Source: Pseudoips prasinana
Lineage: Eukaryota > Arthropoda > Insecta > Lepidoptera > Nolidae
Length of the DNA stretch: 64,000 bases
NCBI GenBank assembly: GCA_951640165.1
Contig: OX621237.1
Span: 4,960,001 to 5,024,000, forward strand
Direction of reading: 5' to 3'
Of this stretch, positions 21,044 to 31,352 are shown one piece after another; the first letter of the stretch is position 1, and every line of letters starts with the position of its first letter. The notes under the pieces are model-generated. The model was not told where the DNA came from and did no database searches. It saw only the letters and a list, made by a program, of their open reading frames with translations. The position numbers and the translations under genes are program-made.

Positions 21044-21370
21044 CATCTGTTACAGACGATTTACGGCGCATTGTCTGAGAGACATTTTTTTGGTGGCTAA
21101 ACAAACCGATGCGAGAGCGACGTAGCCTGCCGCAGGCCTGACAAGAGAAGTTTGCGGTGGTTGGTGCCGAGCCGCTTTCTTGTCGCTTTTGTCTCTTATC
21201 AGCAAGTACTCCGAACCAGGCTTCGTCACAGATCTGACGACCCTCCACTACACGTTTGCGCCATTCAACACTATTTTCAGCGAGCTTTTCCCAGCTACAG
21301 TGGTCAATTTTAAAAGCGGCCATATCCCGCTTGGTTCTGTCTTTAAAGCGACCAGTTGCCTTAAAGACTG
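21044..21370 (-). pseudogene. LINE C-terminal fragment with zinc-finger remnant
   Basis: Minus-strand reading: KATGRFKDRTKRDMAAFKID, SWEKLAENSVEWRKRVVEG, then FSCQACGRLRRSRIGLFSHQ. The KD..KRD.K...ID...WE..A..R..WR block followed by a C..C...SRIGL.SH motif is common at the C-terminus of several insect non-LTR retrotransposons. The last His is not evident. Sequence after about 21060 on the minus strand runs into the neighbouring LINE tail and is not part of the protein. Clade not assigned. Confidence 0.68.
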
Positions 21371-21374
21371 ATTT

Positions 21375-21470
21375 TCATCATCATCATCATATAAGCCAAA
21401 ATACATCTACTGCGGGGCAAAGGCCTCCCCACAGATCACCACAATTACCGTTCAGCGTAAAAGGCTAGTA
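21375..21470 (-). mobile_element. RTE 3'-end fragment
   Basis: CATCATCATCATCATATAAG tail, then TACTGCGGGGCAAAGGCC. Diverged copy of the RTE terminus, directly behind the LINE C-terminal fragment. Confidence 0.78.
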
Positions 21471-21658
21471 TTTACCAAAGACGCCAACGTGTATGTACCA
21501 ACCAGTTTTATGTCTTAACATAAGTTGTTGATAGAATTGGATTTTGTTCATTTGAGCGTGATGTAAACAAATGAATAATACAGACAGACAAGTCAATAAA
21601 TAACTTGGCAGAAGGGAACTCTTCCAAACTAAGTTTTATAACACTACTTCCTATTATC

Positions 21659-21850
21659 CTACTAATATTATAAATGCGAAAATTTATGAGAATGGATGTA
21701 TGGAACATCCATATGTTACTCTTTCACGTAATCATTACGGATAGTATTGGGGTGAAACGTTGTAGTAATTAAGCTTATATATCCAAATAACACATTAGCT
21801 ATAAATTATAAAGTTTAACAAGAGTGAAACTGCGGGGCACACTTGTTACA
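21659..21850 (+). mobile_element. Helitron-like element, degenerate
   Basis: Begins TCCTACTAATATTATAAATGCG and ends ACTGCGGGGCACACTTGT, worn versions of the family termini. The interior is heavily diverged. Confidence 0.6.
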
Positions 21851-21870
21851 AACCTAAACTAGAAGAAAAG

Positions 21871-21899
21871 AAATAGTAACGTTTACTACGTTACTATTT
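21871..21899. repeat. perfect hairpin, 12-bp arms
   Basis: AAATAGTAACGT and ACGTTACTATTT around loop TTACT. Confidence 0.85.
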
Positions 21900-22244
21900 T
21901 TTTTTCTTTTTTTTCTCATCGTATTTAATTAATGACTATCCAATCATTAAATTCCCTTCAAAATTGGTCTATAGGTGTTGTTAAGTCAATTAAGTCCAAT
22001 TTTAAAATAATATAAGTTATGTTAATAAAACTTGTACTTGACAAGCAAACGCACCAGTTCGATCACAGCTTAACAGCGCTCGTTATTAAGTTGTCTAGTT
22101 TGGAGGCACCTTTATGTGATAATAAAGTAAACTTCATGCTGTGGACCCACACAGCATGGAGTTAACATCATGTTTAGCCTTAACGCTGCAGGAGGTAGAG
22201 TTTGCAGCTAGTGTGTAATATAAAATAGTTAACTAAACCTATGA
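21900..22244. other. unassigned stretch
   Basis: AT-rich with pyrimidine runs at 21896-21917. No gene seen. A short inverted pair (CTCCATGCTGTGTGGGTCCA-like) lies near 22135-22160. Confidence 0.4.
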
Positions 22245-22264
22245 GTGTGATGACGTCATAATGT

Positions 22265-22282
22265 GGGGGGGGGGGGGGGGGG
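22265..22282 (+). repeat. 18-base G run
   Basis: Homopolymer of G inside the first array unit, where sister copies carry only GGGAGGCG or GGGGGGCG. Length may be unreliable. Confidence 0.85.
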
Positions 22283-22896
22283 TATAAATCGGCCTGAGGG
22301 AATAACTACCAGCACTACGGGCAGCAGCTTCTTTCAGAGTACTATGTCCATCATACTGCGATTACCAACGCGTCTGCCAAGCGTGGTGATTATATATCCC
22401 CCCAAGATGATACTCGGGGAGACTTTTGTTTAGCAGTGGACGAACTTTGGCTGACATGATGATATGATGATGATAATGAGAGTAATGACGGCAGCCAATA
22501 TCAGAAAATCATCTCCCTATCTCATCCCGTGGGAGGCGTAGAAGTTAACCCAAGGGATATCTACCAGAATCAAAACAGCAGCTTATTTCTGAATTCTATG
22601 ACATCATACTGCGATTACCAACGCGTCTGCCAAGCGTGGTGATTATATATCCCCCCAAGATGATACTCGGGGGAGGCTTTTGTTTAGCAGTGGACGTACT
22701 TTGGCTGACATGATGATGATGATGAGTGTGATGACGGCGACCAATATCAGAAAATCATCTCCCCATCTCATTCCGTGGGAGGCGTAGAAGTTGACCCAAG
22801 GGAATATCTACCAGAATCAAAACAGCAGGTTCTTTCTGAGTTCTATGACCATCATAATGCGATTGCCAATCCGTATGCCAAGCGTGGCGATTATGG

Positions 22897-22936
22897 CAAA
22901 AGTCTCCCCCAAGTATCATCTTGGGGGAGACTTTTG
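22897..22936. repeat. perfect hairpin, 17-bp arms, inside array unit 3
   Basis: CAAAAGTCTCCCCCAAG and CTTGGGGGAGACTTTTG around TATCAT. Sister units have the loop in the opposite orientation (ATGATA), so the left arm here looks copied from the right arm. Confidence 0.88.
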
Positions 22937-23712
22937 TTTAGCAGTGGACGTACTTTGGCTGACATGATGTAATGATGAGTGTGATGACGGCGGCCAATAT
23001 CGGAATATCATCACTACGTCTCATCCTATGGGAGACGTTGACCCAAAGGAATATCTACCAGAATCAAAGCAGCAGCTTTCTATGACCATCATACTGCGAT
23101 TGCCAACCCGTATACCAAGCGTGGCGGTTATGGCATATCCCCCCAAGATGATATTTGGGGGAGGTTATTGTTTAAGAGTAGACGTAATTTGGCTGAAATG
23201 ATGATGATGATGAGTGTGATGACGGCGGCCAATATCAAAATATCATCACTACGTCTCATCCCATGGGAGGCTTTGACCCAAAGGAATATCTACCAGAATC
23301 AAAGCAGCAGCTTCTTTCTGAGTTCTATGACCATCATACTGCGATTGCTAACCAGTATGCCAAGCGTGGCAATTATATATACCCCCAAGATGATACTTGA
23401 GGTAGGTATTTGTTTAACAGTGGACTTATTTCAGCTGTTATGATGATGAGTTGAGTGTTCCGCGAAGAATCAATTGTTTATCGAAAACTGATGACAACTA
23501 TGTTGAAGTTCGACCACCTGATTTAACTACCTATATACAGTATTTATACTTTTGCAGTTAATAAGTAAAGCTTGTGGTTTAAGAAAAATGGACAACAAAT
23601 GTTACGAGACACCTTCGTAAAGATATTGCTACAAACAATATCAAGCACAATGTTTGTGAACAGTAAACATAAATGTTCTAGAATCTTAAATATTTGTTAC
23701 TCTACAAAAATG

Positions 23713-23790
23713 CCACTATGCCACAAGTAGAGTCTATATTTAAAATGTAGAGGAGCATTTTAAATATAGACTCTACTTGTGGCATAGTGG
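23713..23790. repeat. perfect hairpin, 35-bp arms
   Basis: Arms 23713-23747 and 23756-23790 are exact reverse complements with an 8-nt loop (TAGAGGAG). The right arm forms the head of the adjoining SINE-d copy. Confidence 0.93.
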
Positions 23791-24017
23791 TTAAGGTAGC
23801 CTTGCTGCTATCTTAGCGCCCCCACTCCAGCTGTGGCATACTGGTTAAAATAGTCACCTTGATGCTAAGTTAGCATCTTATTCTAAGGTTTGAACCCCAC
23901 ACAAGACAGCTGTTTCTGGTCCATACACAGTTGGTCTGAGTCTGGGTGTGCTAAATGCCGTAGATGCATGTTTGTTAAGTACCCCGCGATATAATGATTT
24001 ATTTCCCTAGTACAGCC
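23762..24017 (+). mobile_element. SINE-d, tRNA-headed, with duplicated head
   Basis: Two heads follow each other (CTTGTGGCATAGTGGTTAAG at 23779 and GCTGTGGCATACTGGTTAAA at 23830), then a B-box-like AAGGTTTGAACCCCAC, ACAGCTGTTTCTGG and the end CCCGCGATATAATGATTTAT. Similar ends lie at 6700 and 53375. Confidence 0.72.
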
Positions 24018-24369
24018 ACTATATTGTTTTTAAATAATGCAACATTTTTCCTTCATAAATTCTAAACTACATACCTAAAATATAATACAGGGAACCTCAA
24101 ATAAATCATAACGTTGAAGAAATGTTTATGTAATTGGTTAAATTACCATTTGGGATAATTTGAGGGTATTATCGAAATAATCCTCAATTTGAGTCTGCCC
24201 TTAGGCAAGTTGTTAAACTGGCATTCGGAAACGGTGTTAAGAATTATGTAATTGGAAAGTGTGTAGTATTCTAAGCACTATTCTACAATTTTTTATTTAC
24301 TATGAAGACATACGATACCCATTGGGGCATATTTCTATTATGCGGACTAGATTTAAATAAATAGTCTGT
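24018..24369. other. unassigned stretch
   Basis: AT-rich, nothing recognised. Confidence 0.4.
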
Positions 24370-24552
24370 CATCATCAGACGTTGACTGCTGGACAAAGGC
24401 CTTCCCCAAGGATCTGCACAATAGCCTGCCCACGCTGCGTCTTCCGGTTCGTGGTCGCCACTCGAGAACCTTTCTGCCCCATCGGCCGTCGGTTCTACGA
24501 GCTATGTGCCCTGCCCATTGCCATTTCAGTTTTGCAATTCTTTGGGCTTTGT
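24370..24552 (-). mobile_element. RTE 3' fragment with internal deletion
   Basis: Reverse strand: GACGTTGACTGCTGGACAAAGG, then AAGGATCTGCACAATAG joined directly to CCTGCCCACGCTGCGTCTTC. About 65 bases present in the neighbouring copy (24920-24985) are missing at this join. It continues to TCAGTTTTGCAATTCTTTGG. Confidence 0.85.
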
Positions 24553-24854
24553 CATCCTGCCATAATTAAGCTGATTCAAATCTCTGAAGGAGGCGACAGT
24601 CTAGAATCTAGAAAATTGCACAGCGCATCAAAAATTAACCCAAAACGGAAAAGAAAGTTCACATACCTTGTAAAACTAATATTGAAATCACAATAGCGCA
24701 GCGGCCGCGCTTTCTTACACCACCACACCGGTGTCAGCATCAGGAGCCCGTTCAGATCTGCTAGGCGCCTAAGGAATGTTTGATTTACTGCTTCACGACA
24801 CTAATCCACAAGTCCAGAAACTATTCCTAAATTGTCCAGAACAGGAAGTCCGCG
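24553..24854. other. unassigned spacer between two RTE copies
   Basis: Contains GCGCAGCGGCCGCGC and short AT-rich runs. No coding or repeat identity found. Confidence 0.4.
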
Positions 24855-25443
24855 TCATCATCATGATCATATCAGCCGAAAGACGTCCACTGCTGGACAA
24901 AGGCCTCCCCCAAAGATCTCCACAATTGCCGGTCTTGCGCTATTCGCATCCAGCAGTTTCCAGCGACCCGCACAAGATCATCGGTCCATCTTGTAGGGGG
25001 CCTGCCCACGCTGCATCTTCCGGTTCGTGGTCGCCACTCAAGAACCTTTCTGCCCCAACGGCCATCGGTTCTACGAGCTATGTGCCCCGCCCACTGCCAC
25101 TTCAGTTTTGCAATTCTTCGGGCTATGTTGGTGACTTTGGTTCGCCTGCGGATTTCGACATTTCTGATTCGATCCCGCAGGGAAACTCCGAACATAGCCC
25201 TCTCCATTGCTCTTTGGGTGACCTTGAGCCTTCTAATAAGGCCTATAGTGAGCGACCACGTCTCTGTTCCGTAAGTCAACACTGGCAACACACACTGGTC
25301 GAAGACTTTCGACTTGAGACACTGCGGTATTTTAGACGAGAAGATATTACGTAGCTTCCCGAACGTTGCCCAGCCGAGTTGAATTCAACGATTGACCTCC
25401 TTCTCGAAGTTGGACCTCCCTAGTTGGATGGTCTATCCTAGGT
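24855..25443 (-). pseudogene. RTE C-terminal copy, 5'-truncated
   Basis: Minus-strand frame 24872-25291 (139 codons) reads LPVLTYGTETWSLTIGLIRR, then RAMFGVSLRDRIRN, WQWAGHIARR, VLEWRPRTGR, SVGRPPTRWTDDLVRV and ends QQWTSFG, as in the RTE copy at 3690-4436. Upstream, coding continues in another frame to about 25443 (rc of GACCTCCTTCTCGAAG) and stops short of the RT catalytic region. The tail is CATCATCATGATCATATCAG. No enzymatic domain is present. Confidence 0.88.
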
Positions 25444-25584
25444 TAATATCCGGTATAACTTAAATATTATTTGCGAGACGATACAAAAACTTTGAACATC
25501 AAAATGCAAGCGTTGAACGCAGACCGCCCGAGCGTTCCATATTCAAAAAGAAGACACGACCGAAAAGAGGTCTAGTATAGAACC
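25444..25584. other. unassigned spacer
   Basis: No feature recognised. Confidence 0.35.
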
Positions 25585-25772
25585 GACGGCTTTACGTGCT
25601 CTCCGAGGTACGGGGGTGTAATACCGCCGACTGCCAGACGACTTCCGGCTTATATTAGGACTTTTTCTTTTTACAGAAAAATCCATTATCACTTTAGGCC
25701 TGACCTGGGATTTGAACCCGGGACTTCGTTATCTGCGGTTTAACATGCGACCGCTAGACCAACGAGGCAGTC
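25585..25772 (-). mobile_element. SINE-c, 3'-truncated
   Basis: Reverse strand: head CTGCCTCGTTGGTCTAGCGG, B-box-like CCCGGGTTCAAATCCCAGG, CCTAAAGTGATAATGG and GGCGGTATTACACCCCCG. The GTGTTTGCGCAC end of the family is missing. Confidence 0.82.
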
Positions 25773-26414
25773 TAATCATTCATTTATTTAAAAGAAAACC
25801 TATTTTTAATCCTATTTCCACACTCAACAGTGTTTATGTATTCTAACATGTAACTCAATAATGCCTCTCTTTTAGATGTTAAAGACTATGGTCACAAATA
25901 GACTCGTAAAAGAACTTTCAAAGGGAACTAACCAACTATTAACTTCGGCCATAAACATATCAATTACATGATTCATATGAATTATAGTGAACTATCGTTT
26001 AGTAAAGTATTTTGTTCTCTAGAATACCACAATCGTAAAAGTCAAAGAATGTATGGTAGCGTTTATGAAACAATAAAACAAGGAAATCAGGAGGCTCTTA
26101 GTCTACGTGTAATTTATTTATAATATGTATAATGTACTTAGAAATGTATCAGTTGTGTGGTTGCCATAACAAGTACATATTTTTTTATTTTATTTCATTT
26201 TTATTTTATTTTATTGGCACACAAAACTGAATACTATCAATACATGACAGCGAGGTATTAATTAAGGTTTAGCACTAGACAGTATTCCTAAACAAGTGTA
26301 CATAGCATGACAATTTCAGTAGAACTAAGAGTGACGCAGGACAGAAAGTACAATTATCTGATAAGACAAATAGATTTTAAGTTATTTCTACCTAGTAAGT
26401 AATTTCTACTAAGT
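25773..26414. other. AT-rich stretch, possible LINE 3' end
   Basis: 26165-26400 resembles a minus-strand LINE 3' UTR (TTTTATTGGCACACAAAACTG, compare 40320 and 54690), but without coding sequence. The rest is unassigned. Confidence 0.4.
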
Positions 26415-26426
26415 ATATTCTACCTA

Positions 26427-26524
26427 TCCGATGCAGATAGCGCAAGACCGTCAATTGTGGAGATCTTTGGGGGAGGCCTTTGTCCAGCTGTGGACGTCTT
26501 TCGGCTGATATCATGATGATGATG
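26427..26524 (+). mobile_element. 98-bp 5'-truncated RTE insertion
   Basis: TGCAGATAGCGCAAGACCG, then GGGGGAGGCCTTTGTCCAG, GGACGTCTTTCGGCTGATAT and four ATG/ATC units. Flanked by the exact 12-bp duplication ATATTCTACCTA (26415-26426 and 26525-26536), which fixes both ends. Confidence 0.93.
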
Positions 26525-26609
26525 ATATTCTACCTAGTTTGGGGTTAAATGGCATTGTGTTTTTAAACGGTTTTATTTAGCTTACCCCGTTTGTTTTTTT
26601 TATTCATAT

Positions 26610-26905
26610 CGGTCAACAGAAAGGGGGTCAAATTTCAGTTACTAAATTTGACCCCCTTCCTGTTGACCGATTGATCTGAAATTTGGTACTACACACTTCT
26701 AGTTCTGGTGACAATACAATTAAATAAATTCTGTTTCATTGTAAATCCAATATGGCCGCCGCTACAAAATGGCGGATAACTTAGGTTTTATTAATCCCAT
26801 CAATATGGGTATCAAATGAAAGGGCTTGACAAGTAGAATACAGTGCACTATACAACCTCAAAATTTTCAGATGGGCGCTGCCACAAAATGGTATATTATA
26901 ATAGG
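26610..26905 (+). repeat. interspersed repeat with terminal hairpin (AATATGGCGG type)
   Basis: Starts with 26-bp inverted arms (26610-26635 / 26644-26669, one mismatch, loop CAGTTACT) and continues with CCAATATGGCCGCCG, AAAATGGCGGA and TATCAAATGAAAGGGC. The same blocks recur at 39415-39552 and 42104-42160. Non-coding. Confidence 0.75.
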
Positions 26906-27121
26906 ATTGTCAAATTTATAAATTTATCTTACCAGGGACTACGTATAGAGGAGTTGGACTGCAATAAACTAACGGGCAAGAAACCTTGCAATAGGCACTA
27001 AATGAATTAAACACAATGCGAAATAAAAACTAGAAAATAAAAATTGGTAAAAAAATCTTTTTAAGTTAAACGGTTTTATGTTAAAAATACATTTTAATGT
27101 TTAAGATATGTACTAAAAGCT

Positions 27122-27189
27122 AAAAAATAATAAAATAGATACAGTCGTGGGCTATAATGCCCACGACTGTATCTATTTTATTATTTTTT
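27122..27189. repeat. perfect hairpin, 31-bp arms
   Basis: Arms 27122-27152 and 27159-27189, loop TATAAT. Confidence 0.93.
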
Positions 27190-27863
27190 CATATAACATA
27201 TCCATAGACTAGACTAAAATAAAACCGTGGGGCACATTTAACATATATAACATGTTTAATTTAACGTATATGCATCGTTATTTACTAAATTAGTTTCTTG
27301 GATTAAGGTTTATTTTTCTTTATTTTGTATTAAATTATGGAATTTGTATGAATACAAATAAAACTGATTCTAAAAGTCTTATTACTTTGACTTACGGTCT
27401 ATTTTAATTTGTTTTGTCTGTACAGGGTAAAAATTACAATAATTTCCGTAGTTTTCATTATTTTTGGGATCAAAGATTACCTATATTAAAAATGATATAA
27501 ATCGATTCAGTAATTCATCGTTTCAGGATGTGCGTTAATTAAGTTATATGTTGTATTACGGTAAGGGCTAAAGGGGGAGGTCTTTTCTTTCTCTCTTTCT
27601 CTTATAGCCACTTACGTTTCGTACTCGTATATCTAAGTTGTATTGTCGTATCGTGTGGTCTAAAGCACACTTGTTTTATCTACTAGTATTCGGCCATGAT
27701 GGCACCACATTTGCATTGCGCTCCAATTATACAGACTCTATATCTGTATGGCCCATCTGAGCCCATCATGAGTCTTCAAACTCATGATCCACAGCTAGAG
27801 AACTCTCCATAATCGGATACGTTCAGTCCTAGAGTTTGGGAGGAGGTCACATTTTTCACTCAC
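27190..27863. other. unassigned stretch
   Basis: AT-rich with a pyrimidine run (TTCTTTCTCTCTTTCTCTTA) at 27584-27605. No gene recognised. Confidence 0.4.
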
Positions 27864-28006
27864 TGTACACACGCCAGCACATTCAGCTACCCCAATCTCT
27901 CAAATTTTCTTTATAGATTTTCAACTTTGTCACAAAAGGATAAGGTTCACTTTAAATTGGGGAATTTTGACTGATTGGGGTAGCTTGATGTGATGGCGTC
28001 TGTACA
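27864..28006. mobile_element. MITE-like foldback element
   Basis: Ends are imperfect inverted copies: left TGTACACACGCCAGCACATT then CAGCTACCCCAATC; right reads the same inwards as TGTACAGACGCCATCACATC then AAGCTACCCCAATC. Total 143 bases, no coding capacity. TSD not clear; superfamily not assigned. Confidence 0.75.
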
Positions 28007-29621
28007 GAAAATATTGCATTCGGCCATACTTATTTCAGTACAAAAATAATGCTAAAGCATTCATACAATTTATCAAGAGGCACCACAATACCTAAATAAA
28101 AAGTTAATATTACGTATCTTATTTTTAAATAAAATCGTGTCAAATCTAGGCAAGTTCCATTAGTTTCTTAGAAAATCGAAGCAATCACTTCTTATAAATA
28201 TTCTAACTGTAACATTATTAGAACAGTATTTTATTAACGTTTCGTTCAAATGGAGACGTTTTGTATTCAGTCTAGACAGAAGATTTGAATGAATTAATAT
28301 CCCTTTCAATTACAGCATCTAGTTACCACAAGATAAATAGGTCACCAGAAGGAAAGCTACCTTCATATATTACACACACGCGCGCATTAACGAGGGTACT
28401 GGGGGTACATTATACCCGCGGTACTCAGACCATTTAACCGATAACAACCGCGCTTCGTAATCGGTAACAGATGCAAGCCTCTAACATAAGTAACTTAGTA
28501 CATAGTTTTATGTTCTACCTTTCTCTATTATCTCATATCTCATTACTGTCCAAAAGAATAACCAAAAGAATCTTACTTACATTTCGGGTTACTGAACCCG
28601 ATGAACGGCAAAAAATCACCACGGTTATACAAAATCACTGTTTCTTACCTCATTTTTGCGTTGGATAAAAATTATATATGATAGTTTTGCATGAATGGAG
28701 CCAATGTTAATCCATTGATGATGCCGAAAAATGTTTTTTCTTATGTCCTTGAAAAAATAAAAAATAAATCATCATTGTAAAAATAATAAATAAACAGTTG
28801 ATATATTTTTATTTGTATTCTTTTATAAGTCTGACAAATAGAAGAATAGAAACTTATTCAATGGAAATGAACTGGAATTTACTGTCTGCTTTTTTTAATT
28901 GTATCGTGCTGGTTATCCAATTTGGAGCATGAATAACTTATGAAGTAATTACAACCGCTTATATATATAATTATACACAGGTAATTAGTGTCTACCGTAC
29001 AAACCTGATGCTCAAAATCGTTATTAAAACAGGTAACGATAAACATAAAACAATTAAGCGTCAAACTTCTTTTATGTTTTATGGAAAAAATAATAATTAC
29101 ATCACTGCTTACACGAACAAACCGATTTTCGTTTGTCAACCTTACTATTCTTTATCAAGATGCAATAACAATTCGCATTTAAATTGTGAACAATTGCTGT
29201 AAACCTTTTATACTGAGGTACGTCCATCCTACAAAATAGGGAATTAATCCGAAGTTTTCATTCTGTTGCCTATTACATTCAGGTGTTGCTACCTAGTCTT
29301 ACTGTAATAATAATAGTATAATCCTGAATTACGTTCATTGGTAGGATTGGTAGGCCCTATTGTGAATTGTGTTAAGTAATTGCTGAATTTCGCTTATAAA
29401 TTATAATATTATTGAAGTACTCTACACTTAGAGCGCCGTTTTATAGAGCGCACTTTGAGTTAGTATTACTTAGTTTTGAGTGAAAGCTAAGTGTAAGTGT
29501 TTTGTATAGTTACCAATTCCAAGCCTTTTCAACGTAGCTCGTAGTTTTAAATAATGCAATACAAGTATTGTTTTAGTATAAGCATACTTTAGAAATCTAA
29601 GACTAAGCATTTTTCAAAATA
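28007..29621. other. long AT-rich stretch without recognised genes
   Basis: Small frames at 28471-28668 and 28879-29202 show no domain, no splice context I can defend and low-complexity composition. A GC patch lies at 28374-28465. Confidence 0.45.
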
Positions 29622-29815
29622 ATAAATAATACTGTTTATGTCTTAACTTGATAGCAAAGCATATTTGATAGCTCCCAATCTTACCTAATTTCTGCGGTAA
29701 ACACTCGTACAAATAATAAACAGAATTCTTTTTGTCTTAACTTGATGGCAAAGCCAAAGCAGAGCGAAAGAATATTTTATATATCCAGTCTTACATTCTG
29801 TGGTTAACACTTAAA
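29622..29815 (+). repeat. diverged direct duplication, ~92-bp unit
   Basis: AATAATACTGTTTATGTCTTAACTTG followed 92 bases later by AATAAACAGAATTCTTTTTG and TCTTAACTTGATGGCAAAGC. Shared landmarks include CTTAACTTGAT(A/G)GCAAAGC, TCTTAC and TCTG(C/T)GGT(A/T)AACACT. Non-coding. Confidence 0.7.
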
Positions 29816-30234
29816 AATAATACTTGGAACTTGAAATTAAACCTGAGAAATTAGAAATGGATGCCAAGAATTGGCAGGCCCTTCAAATTTCAGATACCAT
29901 TTTATGTGTCGGATGTGAATTATTGGATTATTTTATTACCATTGTTAGGTTTTATATAAACCTTGTAACATTTTCTTTTGGAATTTTAATTTCTTAATAG
30001 TTATCCATGTTATTGACGTAACGTTATGCTAATGACAAGTGAGAATTGATACTTTGGGTTTTAGTTATATACTTATTTGGGATAGTAAATGTACATAAAA
30101 TACATGTGCCACACGCAAAACTATTCACAGCAGACATTGAGCATAATCCTTCTTACAATATCAATTTCTTTTATTACTAAAATATTTAAATGGGTTAAAT
30201 AAATTTAACTGTTTTTAGTACCTAACCAACTTCG
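29816..30234. other. unassigned stretch
   Basis: AT-rich, nothing recognised. Confidence 0.4.
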
Positions 30235-30475
30235 ACTGGCCGTGGAGTGTTAGTGCCAACTTTAATGTATGGAAGTGAAAGTTGAGTATGGCAAAAAAAA
30301 AACAAAGTAAGTATTTCTAGAATAAACGCAGTGGAAAGTTCTGAGAAGTATGTGTGACTTTGAGATACAGAATACGAAATGTTTATGTAAGAATACAAAA
30401 TATTGACGGAAGAAAGCGTTGTGCTGTGAAAGAGAATGTAGTCACAAAAATTGAAATAATGGTTTGCTAAGATAT
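30235..30475 (+). pseudogene. decayed non-LTR reverse transcriptase C-terminal fragment
   Basis: Readable pieces across frames and stops: VPTLMYGSES then VWQKK, RINAVE, and near the end a block corresponding to KR.. C..K..VVTKIE. This resembles the segment after RT (T.LYGSE.W...K....I...EM..LR) found in RTE-like and related LINEs. Heavily degraded, with several stops; length about 240 bases. Confidence 0.6.
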
Positions 30476-30479
30476 TGTA

Positions 30480-30545
30480 TATAAATAGTACAAGCTTTGC
30501 TTAGTTTAGGATCAGATTGCCGTGTGTGAGTAACGTCTTAAAAGA
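30480..30545 (+). mobile_element. SINE 3' half (SINE-a/b body)
   Basis: ATAGTACAAGCTTTGCTTAG then GATCAGATTGCCGTGTGTGA, the shared 3' body without a tRNA-like head. Confidence 0.7.
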
Positions 30546-30654
30546 TGTTCCGATTTAGGCCTTTGTGAGAGCTGTACTGGGTTCGAGATCTGTACATTAG
30601 TTTTCGTTCTGTTTACTCTATTTTAATCCGTAGTTCACTTGACATCATAATTGG

Positions 30655-30741
30655 ATGTCGCATGCCAAGCGCGATGATTACGGCAAACCCTCCAAGTGGT
30701 ACCGTTAAGAAACCTTGGGGGAGGCTTACGTCCAACAGTTA
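30655..30741 (+). mobile_element. RTS-2 3' fragment
   Basis: CATGCCAAGCGCGATGATTA, GGCAAACCCTCCAAGTGGTA and GGGGGAGGCTTACGTCCA. SINE-d follows directly. Confidence 0.7.
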
Positions 30742-30930
30742 GACTGCACGAGTGGCGCAGCGGTTAAGACAGTCGCATCGCCACTTCGTGTCCCGGGTTC
30801 GGATCCCACGCAGGACAGCTATTTTTGTAACCCAAAATACTTGTTCTGAGGCTGGATCTACTTTGTATCCGTCAATAATATGTCTGTAAAGTACCTCCCT
30901 TGAGAAAAAATTAGGATATCACGTTGATGA
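30742..30930 (+). mobile_element. SINE-d, tRNA-headed
   Basis: Head GACTGCACGAGTGGCGCAGC, B box CCCGGGTTCGGATCCCACG, body GGACAGCTATTTTTGTAACC and GTAAAGTACCTCCC. Good match to 6549. Confidence 0.83.
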
Positions 30931-31352
30931 TGAAAGTTATGTCTCTAATTATTAGAAGCCCTAATATTATTACTACAAAATTCACTTAACTATGTAAATA
31001 AGTTAGTAACATATGACAGTTACACGTTTTTAATCCGATCGTGTAGATAACAGGCCCATACGTAAATTATTTTAAATTAAAGGACAGCCAGCGGGGTCCA
31101 TCCCTTTCGTAGTTCCCTTTTATTAATGCGTGTTTTAAAAGAATTTATGTTTGACATTTGTGACTATAGCGGCTACCTTTGGGTGTTTTTATTTGTAGAC
31201 TTTTTTGTACACCATCAATTTGACAAATAAACTTAGAAGCCGGGTATCATAATTTAATTTTTTTTACAAGACTTTAAAGTTAACTTTGGAGTGTTTCACA
31301 GCTTCACCAGACAATAAATAAAAAAAAATTAAAAAAAAAGGTTTTTATTCAT
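30931..31352. other. unassigned stretch
   Basis: AT-rich, ending in A-rich runs at 31318-31340. No gene. Confidence 0.4.

Larger units (their letters stand above)
22245..23449 (+). repeat. tandem array of five RTS-1 units
   Basis: Head-to-tail units start at about 22245, 22479, 22725, 22979 and 23214, so the period is 234-254 bases. Each runs from GTGATGACG(GCGGCC)AATATC through CTACCAG, CAGCAG, GCCAAGCGTGGC and CCCCCAAGATGAT to the RTE-like end GCAGTGGACGTACTTTGGCT plus ATGATG, which passes straight into the next unit. Copies differ by many substitutions. No protein is encoded. Confidence 0.9.

Noticed and set aside
20976..21060. Extension of the zinc-finger protein frame to 20976
   Set aside because: It reads through the 3' tail of the oppositely oriented LINE; only the part right of about 21044 resembles a LINE C-terminus.
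28471..29202. Small genes at 28471-28668 and 28879-29202
   Set aside because: About 65-86 codons, AT-driven composition, no domain, overlapping opposite frames and no splice or regulatory context.
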